64,000 nucleotides of DNA from Bacteroidota bacterium (GTDB lineage: Bacteria; Bacteroidota; Bacteroidia; B-17B0; Aurantibacillaceae): positions 1-64,000 of the forward strand of contig JAUXZS010000061.1 in NCBI GenBank assembly GCA_030692515.1. The letters run 5' to 3'. Position numbers and translations under genes: made by a program. Position 1 is the first letter of the stretch, and each line of letters starts with the position of its first letter. The notes beneath the pieces were generated by a model that was given only the letters and a program-made list of their open reading frames with translations, made no database searches and was not told the origin of the DNA. Shown here one piece after another: positions 1-7,668 of this stretch.

Positions 1-929
1 AGCTTGTGTGAGGATGATTTTCGCCTCTCGCGTAGCGCTTAAATCATCAGATTGAAGAATAAAGATTTTTAGCAAAATTTTAAGAAGCCTTGACTTTTAT
101 TCAACTTTTTGTCAAGAAAAAGTTGAGACGAAAAGAAAAAATTAGTCTTTTTAAATTCCTACGCAGAATTACAAATTCTGCGTAGCGATATGTTGTTCTA
201 TCTTCTCCCATTTGGGGAGATAAGAGAGGGGCTTTTAGTAAACGTTTTGTTATAAGCTGTTAGCTCATATAGTTTATCGGCCTTTTAAAATTTTGCGTTA
301 GAAAATCTTTATATTTCAAAAGCGTTGGCTTGTGTGAAGATGATTTGGCTGTTCGCGTAGCGCTTAAATCATCAGCTTGATGGATAAAGATTTTTAGCAA
401 AATTTTAAGAAGCCTTGACTTTTGTTCAACTTTTTGTCAAGAAAAAGTTGAGACGAAAAGAAAAAATTAGTTTTTTTAAATTCCTACGCAGAATTACAAA
501 TTCTGCGCAGCGAATAAAAGAATCTACATTCTCCTCCTCTGCCCTACGGGCACCCCCTCAAAGAGGAGGATAAACTGTGTTTATTTAAATGAAGTAAACC
601 CAGCATAACGGCCTTTTAAAATTTAGCGTTAAAAAATCTTTATGCTTCAAAAGCGTTGGCTAAGTGTCTTTGTTTTAAAGCTGTCATCCCGAGGCACGAG
701 GGATCTAAATACAGATTCCTCCTTTGGTCGGAATGACAATTCGGTAAGCGTTAGTAAACGTTTTGTTATAAGCCGTTAGCACACATTGTGTCTCCCTCTT
801 GAGGGAGTGGCTGAAAGCCGAGGGAGGATTTTCGCTTTAGCAAAATGAAGATTCATGTACTTTTCCTCCTCCGCCCTACGGGCACCTCCTCCAAGAGGAG
901 GATAAGCTTTGTTTGCTTACGCGGAGCAA
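1..929. repeat. Gene-free array of interlocking intergenic repeats
   Basis: I see no credible gene here. A unit of about 185 bp at 2-188 recurs at 328-513 with few differences. Each copy contains three consecutive hairpins: GATGATTT with AAATCATC, TCAACTTTTT with AAAAAGTTGA, and CTACGCAGAATT with AATTCTGCG(T/C)AG (159-185 and 483-509). Other pieces also recur: about 52 bp at 278-330 and 609-661; 28 bp at 237-264 and 753-780; and a CCTCCTC...GAGGAGG hairpin around a ccctacgggcac loop at 531-573 and 863-904. A gtcatcccga-type hairpin lies at 683-737. The region sits downstream of infC, where rpmI and rplT are usually found. Confidence 0.8.
683..737. repeat. gtcatcccga hairpin repeat, copy 1
   Basis: The sequence starts gtcatcccga and ends tcggaatgac, an imperfect inverted repeat around a gagggatct...gattcctcct core. 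The same family occurs at 18622-18670 and 18734-18788, so it is a dispersed intergenic element, about 50 bp long, that can fold in either strand. Confidence 0.75.
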
Positions 930-961
930 AACAAAAAAAGCAAACCTTTCAGTTTGCTTTT
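929..961 (-). terminator. Intrinsic terminator of the thrS-infC operon
   Basis: AAAAGCAAAC at 936-945 pairs with GTTTGCTTTT at 952-961 around a 6-nt loop. On the minus strand the stem is followed by a T-rich run. It lies 22 nt after the infC stop, so transcription appears to end here rather than continue to rpmI-rplT. Confidence 0.8.
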
Positions 962-983
962 CAATTATATAAGTTATTGTTTT

Positions 984-1619
984 TTATTTTTTTCTTGGCC
1001 CAATAAGCATTTGCATTTTTTTACCCTCTAAAACTGGTAATTGCTCTGCCTTACCCCACTCTTCTAATTCATTTGCAAAACGTAATAACAAAATCTCTCC
1101 TTGTACTTTAAATACAATTTCTCTTCCTCTAAAAAAAACATAAGCTTTAACTTTACAACCTTCTTGTAAAAATTTAATCGCATGATTTTTTTTGAAATTA
1201 AAATCGTGATCATCAGTATGCGGACCAAAACGAATATCCTTAATAACAATTTTAGCAGCTTTAGCTTTTATTTCTTTAGCTTTCTTTTTTTGTTCGTAAA
1301 GGAATTTACCGTAATCAACAATTTTACAAACTGGCGGATCAATGTTCGGTGCAATCTCAACTAAATCTAAGCCTTCAGCTTTAGCCATAGCTAACGCTTC
1401 GGCTATAGGGTAAACACCAGCTTCAATGCCATCACCAACCACACGAACCATTTTTGCGTAAATTCTTTCGTTGATTTTGTGTTGCTCCTCTTTTACTCCG
1501 GGTCTTTTAAATCCAGCTTTTAACCCTCTAGGTTGCTTAAATACTGGCTTTGCTGCTCCACTTGCCGGTGTTGATGCCGTTGTTGCAGGTTTTATAAAGT
1601 TTGGTTTTTTGTTATTGAT
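984..1619 (-). CDS. infC: Translation initiation factor IF-3, probable AUC start
   Basis: IF-3 binds the 30S subunit and checks the start codon and initiator tRNA. The C-terminal two-thirds (from VRVVGDG to IGPRKK) is classic IF-3 with the [12 protein letters not shown] linker region. The first ATG in frame (1451) is too late: the conserved segment [15 protein letters not shown] begins 9 codons upstream of it and the frame stays open back to a TAA at 1635-1637. None of these codons is ATG, GTG, TTG or CTG. A strong SD (GGAGG, 1625-1629) sits 5 nt before an ATC codon at 1617-1619, which I take as the start, giving 211 aa with a basic, Ala/Pro-rich N-terminal extension. A rare AUU start is established for E. 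coli infC, where IF-3 represses its own synthesis. The gene follows thrS by 57 nt. The family call is certain; the start is inferred. Confidence 0.92.
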   Translation of the reverse strand: MNNKKPNFIKPATTASTPASGAAKPVFKQPRGLKAGFKRPGVKEEQHKINERIYAKMVRVVGDGIEAGVYPIAEALAMAKAEGLDLVEIAPNIDPPVCKIVDYGKFLYEQKKKAKEIKAKAAKIVIKDIRFGPHTDDHDFNFKKNHAIKFLQEGCKVKAYVFFRGREIVFKVQGEILLLRFANELEEWGKAEQLPVLEGKKMQMLIGPRKK

Positions 1620-1624
1620 AGATT

Positions 1625-1629
1625 CCTCC
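1625..1629 (-). promoter_or_regulatory. Strong Shine-Dalgarno GGAGG of infC
   Basis: GGAGG on the minus strand, 5 nt before the inferred AUC start of infC. SD sequences are rare in Bacteroidota and I saw none at neighbouring thrS, alaS or rpsU, so this site helps decide the infC start. Confidence 0.65.
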
Positions 1630-1676
1630 GCTTTTTATTGTTATTATTTATTGTTACAAATTTAAGAATTTATAAT

Positions 1677-3626
1677 TTAAGAACTCAGTTTTTGATTAAA
1701 ATCATTTTCAATTATCTGATTTACATATTTCACAAAATCATCAACCGAAAATTCGCCAACATCGCCTTTACCGTGCGCTCTCAATGCTACCTTTTGTTCT
1801 GCCTCTTCCTTTTCTCCAACAATCAACATAAAAGGTACTTTTTTAACTTCGTTATCTCTGATTTTTTTTCCAATAGTTTCGTTTCTATCATCTAAAAAGC
1901 CTCTTAAATCCCTTGCTGTTAGGGCATCTAATACTTTTTGAGCGTAAGCATTATACTTTTCGCTTAAAGGTAAAATAGCAAACTGATCGGGCGTTAACCA
2001 AAGTGGGAAATTACCAGCGCAATGCTCAATTAAAACCGCTATAAAGCGTTCTAAACTGCCAAATGGCGCACGATGTATCATTACAGGACGGTGCTTTTGA
2101 TTATCACTTCCTGTATACTCTAATTCAAAACGCTCTGGTAAATTATAATCTACTTGAATTGTGCCTAATTGCCATTTTCTTCCAATTGCATCCTTAACCA
2201 TAAAGTCAAGCTTTGGTCCGTAAAATGCAGCTTCGCCTAATTCAACAACAGTTTTTAATCCTTTTTCTGCAGATGACTCTATAATTGCTTGTTCAGCCAA
2301 TTTCCAGTTTTCATCGCTGCCAATATATTTTGTTTTGTTATCGGGGTCTCTTAAAGAAATTTGTGCCGTGTAATCTTTAAAATCTAAAGCGTTAAACACA
2401 TACAAAACCAAATCAATTACCTTAATAAATTCTTCTTTCACTTGGTCAGGACGAACAAATAAATGCGCATCATCCTGTGTAAATCCACGCACGCGCGTTA
2501 AACCATGCAACTCTCCTTTTTGTTCGTAACGATAAACTGTTCCAAACTCAGCATAACGCACCGGCAAATCTTTATATGATTTTGGCGACGATTTATAAAT
2601 TTCGCAGTGATGCGGACAATTCATTGGTTTTAAGAAAAACTCTTCGCCTTCGTGAGGAGTTTTAATAGGCTGAAAAGAATCTGCTCCATATTTTTCGTAA
2701 TGACCAGAACAAACGTATAAATCTTTTAATGCGATGTGTGGCGTAACAACCGGTAAATAACCGGCTTTAGTTTGTGCTTTTTGCATAAACTGTATTAGAC
2801 GCTCACGCAACATAGCACCTTTAGGCAACCATAATGGTAAACCCATACCTACTTTTTCCGAAAAAGTAAATAATTCTAATTCCTTACCAAGTTTACGGTG
2901 ATCGCGTTTTTTAGCCTCTTCTAATAAAACTAAATATTCTTTTAATTCTTTATCTTTTGGAAAAGCAATACCATAAATGCGGGTAAGCATTTTGTTTTTT
3001 TCGTCACCCTTCCAATAAGCTCCTGCAATATTTAAAACCTTGGCGGCCTTAATAAATCCAGTGCTTGGAATGTGCGGTCCACGACACAAATCAGTAAAAT
3101 TACCCTGAGTGTAAAGAGTAATGTTACCATCTTCTAAACGCTCTAATAAATCTAATTTGTAATTATCATTTTTATCAGTAAAATATTTTATGGCATCTGC
3201 TTTAGATATTTCTTTTCTTACAAAAACATTATTTTGTCTCGCCAACTCTAACATCTTTTGCTCAATTTTTTCAAAATCGGCAGGCGTTAAAACTTGACCA
3301 TCCAAATCAACATCATAATAAAAACCATTTTCTAACGGTGGTCCAACCCAAAATTTTATTCCAGGATAAAGTGCTTCAAGCGCTTCGGCCATAATATGTG
3401 CAGATGAATGCCAAAGAGTTTCTTTTCCTAAATCATCGTTCCAGGTTAAAAGACTTAATGTGGAATCTGAATTAATTGGGCGGGTTGCATCCCAAACCTC
3501 GTTATTAATTTTTGCGGCTAATACGTTTCTGGCTAAGCCTTCGCTAATACTTTTAGCAACGTCCATTGATGTTGTTCCTTTTTCGTATTCACGAACCGAA
3601 CCATCGGGGAGAGTAATTTTTATCAT
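1677..3626 (-). CDS. thrS: Threonyl-tRNA synthetase
   Basis: Charges tRNA-Thr in the cytoplasm and edits mischarged Ser-tRNA. The 649-aa length is normal. Domains in order are TGS (about 1-62), the editing domain with HSSAH (H73, H77) and the later TDLCRGPH box, the class II catalytic core, and a C-terminal anticodon-binding domain (about 545-645). The catalytic core shows [10 protein letters not shown] (zinc Cys), [18 protein letters not shown] (motif 2) and [11 protein letters not shown] (motif 3). It heads the thrS-infC transcript. A promoter-like pair at 3671-3701 and a small leader hairpin precede it. No SD is present. Confidence 0.97.
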   Translation of the reverse strand: MIKITLPDGSVREYEKGTTSMDVAKSISEGLARNVLAAKINNEVWDATRPINSDSTLSLLTWNDDLGKETLWHSSAHIMAEALEALYPGIKFWVGPPLENGFYYDVDLDGQVLTPADFEKIEQKMLELARQNNVFVRKEISKADAIKYFTDKNDNYKLDLLERLEDGNITLYTQGNFTDLCRGPHIPSTGFIKAAKVLNIAGAYWKGDEKNKMLTRIYGIAFPKDKELKEYLVLLEEAKKRDHRKLGKELELFTFSEKVGMGLPLWLPKGAMLRERLIQFMQKAQTKAGYLPVVTPHIALKDLYVCSGHYEKYGADSFQPIKTPHEGEEFFLKPMNCPHHCEIYKSSPKSYKDLPVRYAEFGTVYRYEQKGELHGLTRVRGFTQDDAHLFVRPDQVKEEFIKVIDLVLYVFNALDFKDYTAQISLRDPDNKTKYIGSDENWKLAEQAIIESSAEKGLKTVVELGEAAFYGPKLDFMVKDAIGRKWQLGTIQVDYNLPERFELEYTGSDNQKHRPVMIHRAPFGSLERFIAVLIEHCAGNFPLWLTPDQFAILPLSEKYNAYAQKVLDALTARDLRGFLDDRNETIGKKIRDNEVKKVPFMLIVGEKEEAEQKVALRAHGKGDVGEFSVDDFVKYVNQIIENDFNQKLSS

Positions 3627-3637
3627 AATTTTTATTT

Positions 3638-3656
3638 ACCTGCAAACAACGCAGGT
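3638..3656 (-). other. Hairpin in the thrS leader
   Basis: ACCTGC / GCAGGT form a 6-bp stem with a 7-nt loop, ending 12 nt before the thrS ATG. It could affect translation of thrS, but nothing identifies it as a known leader element. Confidence 0.4.
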
Positions 3657-3670
3657 TTATTTTTCGAGAG

Positions 3671-3701
3671 TAAAGATAGCATTTATTATTACTGAAATCA
3701 A
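3671..3701 (-). promoter_or_regulatory. Predicted promoter of thrS-infC
   Basis: On the minus strand TTG (3699-3701), a 20-nt spacer and TATCTTTA (3671-3678) match the Bacteroidota -33 TTG / -7 TAnnTTTG pattern with one mismatch. This gives a leader of about 40 nt. Confidence 0.5.
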
Positions 3702-3750
3702 GCGCTTAAAATAGAAAAATTTCGTGTTCTCATCAAAAATTTATTTATAA

Positions 3751-3957
3751 TTTGGGCGCCTTAACGGGCTGCTACAGGCTCCGCTTCGCTCCGGTTTTTT
3801 GCCTTAACAGGCAAAAGAACTAAACCTTTTGCAGCCCTGGCGCAAACTCTCGAAATTTGTACGCGATTTTGCGTTAGCGATTGCAGTGAAAATCCTTTTT
3901 GGGAGGCACGAACAAAAAGATTGTAACAAAAAGCGCGGGCCGAAGGCAACGCCCAAA
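3751..3957. repeat. GC-rich intergenic element with inverted ends
   Basis: The gene-free gap 3627-4080 contains this 207-bp segment, clearly more GC-rich than its surroundings. It opens with TTTGGGCG and closes with CGCCCAAA. Inside are a ggctccgcttcgctcc self-complementary patch and a TTTGCC...GGCAAA hairpin. From general familiarity, similar TTTGGGCG-bounded elements occur between genes in other Bacteroidota genomes; a search would be needed to prove it. An 83-codon minus-strand frame across it looks non-coding. Confidence 0.65.
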
Positions 3958-4080
3958 TAAAAAAGAAGTTGTTATAGAAAATCGTGAAACGACTAACAAT
4001 TATTAACACCAATAAAATAATATGCTAATAAAACAATCGTCTATTGAATCTATAAATTACTATTTTTACTTTTTACACTT

Positions 4081-5904
4081 ATGGGAAATTATATTTTTTT
4101 ACTTTTAGTTCTAGCCTCATTTTTTGGTCTTAGCAAATTATTTACAAAAGCCGGTTTAGAAAGCTGGAAAGCTTTTGTGCCTATTTACAACTTTTATGTA
4201 TTAGCCAAACTTTTAGGTAAACCTTGGTGGTGGTGTTTAATAATGATTGTGCCGGGTGTAAATATTATTATGTATGGTGTTTTTGGTTTTAATGTTGCAA
4301 GAGCTTTTAATAAACCAAGTAATCAAGATTTGTTATTCGCTTCAATTTTACCTTATATCTTTTTTGTAAAACTTGGCTTTGATGATACTGCTAAGTTTGT
4401 TGGTTTAGACAAATTTAAAATTGAACCAAGTAAAATGATTAAAAATTGGATAGATCCAATTGTATTTGCTGTTATTGCAGCATCTATCATTCGTGGTTAT
4501 TTTATTGAAGCATTTACTATTCCTACTTCATCTTTAGAAAAATCATTGATGGTTGGCGACTTTTTGTTTGTAAACAAATTTGCTTACGGACCAAAAATAC
4601 CACAAACGCCTTTAGCCTTTCCTTTTGCGCATCACACAATGCCTTTATCAGAAACTAAAAAATCATATTTAGAGTGGATTAAATTACCCTATTTTAGATT
4701 GCCGGGTTTTGGTACAGTTAAAAATGAGAATATAGTAGTTTTTAATTATCCTGATGGCGATACTGTATTGGTAAACATGCAAGACATGAGTTACTATGGC
4801 ATCATTCGTTATTTTGCCCAAGGTATGGAGAATGAAGAAATTCGCGCGGGTAGAGCTCCAAAACCAAAAGAGTACTATAAAAGAATGGCTTATGAATTAA
4901 TACAGAATGAAGATGCTATTAATCCATTAAACGGTAAAAAAATGGGTAAAATATATGCCCGCCCGGTTGATAAAAGAGAACATTATGTAAAACGTTGTGT
5001 AGGAATTGCAGGAGATAAATTTGAAGTACGAGATGCAGAAGTTTTTATTAATGAAACAAAACAAGCAACTCCCGAAAAAGCACAACACAATTATTTTGTA
5101 AAATGCAGTAGTCATCTTTTTGGAGAAGAAAAAGAACTGCCAAGTGGTAGAATTACATTATCAAATGAAACTTTATTAGATAAATTAGATATTTACGCTT
5201 CGGAAGTTGGTATAGAAGCTTATTCTAAAGATACTATTGTTTATAATTTAAACATGCCCGCAAGCGTTGCGCAGGAAGTTAAAGAAATGCCGGGGGTTGT
5301 TTCTGTAACTAAAAAAATAATTCCTGCTGGAACTCGTGAGCTTTCTATTTTCCCTCACAACAATGCCTACGCTTGGAACAATGATAATTTTGGTCCACTG
5401 TTAATTCCAAAAAAAGGCTTGACTTTACCTATAGACACTCACAACATTTGTTTATACGAAAAAATATTAAACACTTATGATGATGGTATTCATCAAGTAG
5501 GAATTAGTGGTGCTCAGGTTTTATACGATGGAAAACCAATAACAAATTATACGTTTAAGCAAGACTATTATTTTATGATGGGAGATAACCGACATAATAG
5601 TGCAGATAGTAGAAGTTGGGGAATGGTGCCTTACGACCATGTTGTTGGGTCACCATTTTTTGTTTGGTTTAGCATGAAGTACGCCGATAACAATCCAGTA
5701 AGCGGGAAATCTGTTTTAGGTTCGTTGTTTAAAAATAGTAAAGATGGTAAATTCCGCTGGGAGCGTTTTTTATGTTATGTTGATGATGGAAATTTACATT
5801 CAATTAAAATTCCATTTATTTTAGCTGTTATTCTAATATGGGGTTTTAATAAATGGAACAACCGACGTAAATTAAAACTGCAAAAAAATCAGTCAACTAA
5901 ATAA
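4081..5904 (+). CDS. lepB: Signal peptidase I with N-terminal membrane domain
   Basis: Removes signal peptides from exported proteins at the inner membrane. The 607-aa protein is about twice the usual length. Residues 1-105 form a hydrophobic, DUF5684-like domain with several membrane segments. A further membrane segment (about 124-143) precedes the SPase I core. The catalytic serine is S151 in IPTSSLEKSLMVGD, the general-base lysine K304 in YVKRCVGIAGD, and the C-terminal box is GDNRHNSADSRSWG (from G501). About 150 residues lie between the Ser and Lys boxes, longer than in classic LepB. A C-terminal membrane segment (about 575-592) and a basic tail follow. The next gene is a degenerate paralogue in tandem. 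Confidence 0.93.
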   Translation: MGNYIFLLLVLASFFGLSKLFTKAGLESWKAFVPIYNFYVLAKLLGKPWWWCLIMIVPGVNIIMYGVFGFNVARAFNKPSNQDLLFASILPYIFFVKLGFDDTAKFVGLDKFKIEPSKMIKNWIDPIVFAVIAASIIRGYFIEAFTIPTSSLEKSLMVGDFLFVNKFAYGPKIPQTPLAFPFAHHTMPLSETKKSYLEWIKLPYFRLPGFGTVKNENIVVFNYPDGDTVLVNMQDMSYYGIIRYFAQGMENEEIRAGRAPKPKEYYKRMAYELIQNEDAINPLNGKKMGKIYARPVDKREHYVKRCVGIAGDKFEVRDAEVFINETKQATPEKAQHNYFVKCSSHLFGEEKELPSGRITLSNETLLDKLDIYASEVGIEAYSKDTIVYNLNMPASVAQEVKEMPGVVSVTKKIIPAGTRELSIFPHNNAYAWNNDNFGPLLIPKKGLTLPIDTHNICLYEKILNTYDDGIHQVGISGAQVLYDGKPITNYTFKQDYYFMMGDNRHNSADSRSWGMVPYDHVVGSPFFVWFSMKYADNNPVSGKSVLGSLFKNSKDGKFRWERFLCYVDDGNLHSIKIPFILAVILIWGFNKWNNRRKLKLQKNQSTK

Positions 5905-5905
5905 C

Positions 5906-6778
5906 ATACTTAGTTTCATAAAAAAACAAACTTGGTTTTTTGCTGCAATCATTGCTTTACTCTTATTTATTCTTTTAAGGAAATATGTTTTCGACATTCG
6001 TAAAATAAATAATTATGACATGCAGAAAACTTATAATTACGGAGACGCATTATTAATAAATAAATTAAAGAATACGTTTGTAACAAACGATATTGTTTAC
6101 TTTAAATTTCCTGAAAAAGACACATCAAAATTCACAACCTATCTGTTTCAACGTATTGTTGGCACACCAGGCGATAGTATTGAGGTTATTAATAAGGTTG
6201 TATACCTCAATAATTTTGAAATTAAAGATACAGTTACCATTAAGCACAATTATTTTTTAAAATCTACCGTTAAAATGGATAGTCTTAACCGTTTAAAATA
6301 TAGATTAATGGAAGGCACTGCAATATCTGAAAAAAATGACTATAGCTTTTCTTTAACTAAATTAAAATCGGATAGTTTAAGAAACATGGCGGTAATTGAA
6401 AAGATAGAGTTAGAAATGGAAAAAAAAGATAATTTCGATTTTTCGTGTTTTCCCTACTCTATAAATTATAAATGGAACATGGATAATTACGGCAAACTAT
6501 ATATTCCAAAAAAGAATGATACTTTAGCACTAGATACTATAAATATAGTTTTATACAAAAAAATAATTCAGGAATATGAAAAAAACACTTTAGAAATTAA
6601 GCGTGATAGTATTTTCATAAATAATAAATACACTACAACCTATTGCGTAAAACAAAATTATTATTTTACGCTTGGCGATAATCGTGATAACTCAAACGAT
6701 TCTCGCAAGTGGGGATTTTTACCACAAAATTATATTCTTGGCAAAAGCATTTGGCTTTTAAAAAAGGCAAAAAAATGA
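5906..6778 (+). CDS. Signal peptidase I-like protein lacking catalytic Ser and Lys
   Basis: S26-fold paralogue of the preceding lepB. The motif IN-NYDMQKTYNYGD aligns without gaps to IPTSSLEKSLMVGD of the upstream protein, placing Asp (codon 6017-6019) at the catalytic Ser. LFQRIVGTPGD places Gln (6149-6151) at the catalytic Lys. The GDNRDNSNDSRKWG box is intact, so the fold is probably kept and the activity lost. The first ATG is at 6020, but the open frame upstream encodes a convincing membrane helix (WFFAAIIALLLFILL) and no ATG/GTG/TTG. I therefore extend to an ATA at 5906, 1 nt after the lepB stop; the true start is unproven. It overlaps wbqC by ATGA. A role as partner or regulator of active LepB is only inferred. 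Confidence 0.75.
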   Translation: MLSFIKKQTWFFAAIIALLLFILLRKYVFDIRKINNYDMQKTYNYGDALLINKLKNTFVTNDIVYFKFPEKDTSKFTTYLFQRIVGTPGDSIEVINKVVYLNNFEIKDTVTIKHNYFLKSTVKMDSLNRLKYRLMEGTAISEKNDYSFSLTKLKSDSLRNMAVIEKIELEMEKKDNFDFSCFPYSINYKWNMDNYGKLYIPKKNDTLALDTINIVLYKKIIQEYEKNTLEIKRDSIFINNKYTTTYCVKQNYYFTLGDNRDNSNDSRKWGFLPQNYILGKSIWLLKKAKK

Positions 6779-7425
6779 ATGCATTATTAAGTACTGCTTA
6801 TTGGCCAAACCTTCATTATTTTTATTATCTCTTTAATGCAGATTCTATTACAATCGAAACTTTTGAAAATTATCATAAACAAAGTTATCGTAACAGAACT
6901 CAAATTTTAACCGCTAATGGAAAGTTAGATTTATCTATTCCGATAAAAAAACTAAACACTAAACAACTCATTACAGAAATAGAGATTTCTTATGAAGAAA
7001 ACTGGCAACTTAACCATTGGCGAGCTATTACAAGTGCTTACAAAAATTCACCTTATTTTGAGTTTTTTGAAGAAGAAATAAATTTTTTGTATACCACTCC
7101 ATTTAAATTTTTAATGAACTATAATTTAGAGCAATTAAAACTAATATTTAAAATATTAAAGTTTAAAAAAGAAATTTCTTATACCAACCAATTTGAAAAA
7201 GACCCAACAAATTGCTTAGAACTAAGAAATATAATCCATCCTAAAATTGAATTTACGAAAGATGTCAATGTTACACAGCTTTTAATAAAACCCTATTATC
7301 AAACCTTCGAAAACAAATTTGAATTTCATCCTAACCTTAGTATTCTTGACTTATTATTTAATAAAGGTTTAGATACGCATGAGTATTTAAAAGACGACCC
7401 CAGAGAGAATGGTTTGTGTTTTTAA
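6775..7425 (+). CDS. WbqC-like family protein
   Basis: The 216-aa protein begins MNALLSTAYWPNLHYFYYLF, the usual N-terminal pattern of the WbqC-like family. Members occur in O-antigen clusters and next to lepB in Bacteroidota; the biochemical function is not established. The start at 6775 overlaps the stop of the lepB-like gene (ATGA), indicating translational coupling in a lepB / lepB-like / wbqC operon. No signal peptide is seen, so it is probably cytoplasmic. An earlier in-frame ATG at 6709 lies inside the upstream gene and is rejected. Confidence 0.85.
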   Translation: MNALLSTAYWPNLHYFYYLFNADSITIETFENYHKQSYRNRTQILTANGKLDLSIPIKKLNTKQLITEIEISYEENWQLNHWRAITSAYKNSPYFEFFEEEINFLYTTPFKFLMNYNLEQLKLIFKILKFKKEISYTNQFEKDPTNCLELRNIIHPKIEFTKDVNVTQLLIKPYYQTFENKFEFHPNLSILDLLFNKGLDTHEYLKDDPRENGLCF

Positions 7426-7567
7426 CCACATAGGAGAAACTAGAAAAAGAGTTCAACAAAACGCACAAAGGTTCACATAAATTTTCTTCGCATGCGAAGA
7501 AAACACTATACTTTAAATTAGCTTAAAATCTGTATAACAAATTAATCTAGGATACCTATGTGGTTTT
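7423..7567. repeat. Inverted-repeat intergenic element with palindromic core
   Basis: AACCACATAGG just after the wbqC stop is repeated in inverse orientation as CCTATGTGGTT near 7555-7565. Between them lies a perfect 22-bp palindrome at 7482-7503 centred on CGCATGCG, which could act as a factor-independent stop for the upstream operon. Confidence 0.6.
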
Positions 7568-7599
7568 ATTTTAACATTAAAAAATAATGACGGATAAGA

Positions 7600-7631
7600 T
7601 TTGTACCAAAGCAACAAATTTTGTATATTTA
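7600..7631 (+). promoter_or_regulatory. Predicted promoter of the cyclophilin gene
   Basis: TTTG (7600-7603), a 20-nt spacer and TATATTTA (7624-7631) fit the -33/-7 Bacteroidota pattern, 37 nt before the ATG. Confidence 0.5.
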
Positions 7632-7668
7632 AATATCAAATAAAGTATAAAACATTAAAACAACATTC

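Noticed and set aside
984-1451. infC annotated from the ATG at 1451
   Set aside because: This removes the conserved INERIYAK part of the N-terminal domain that is encoded in frame upstream; kept only as fallback.
3761-4012. 83-codon open frame on the minus strand
   Set aside because: It runs through the GC-rich inverted-end element, has repeat-like composition and no family features; a chance frame.
6709-6774. Upstream ATG for the WbqC-like gene
   Set aside because: The extra 22 codons lie inside the preceding gene and do not resemble the family N-terminus, which starts at 6775.
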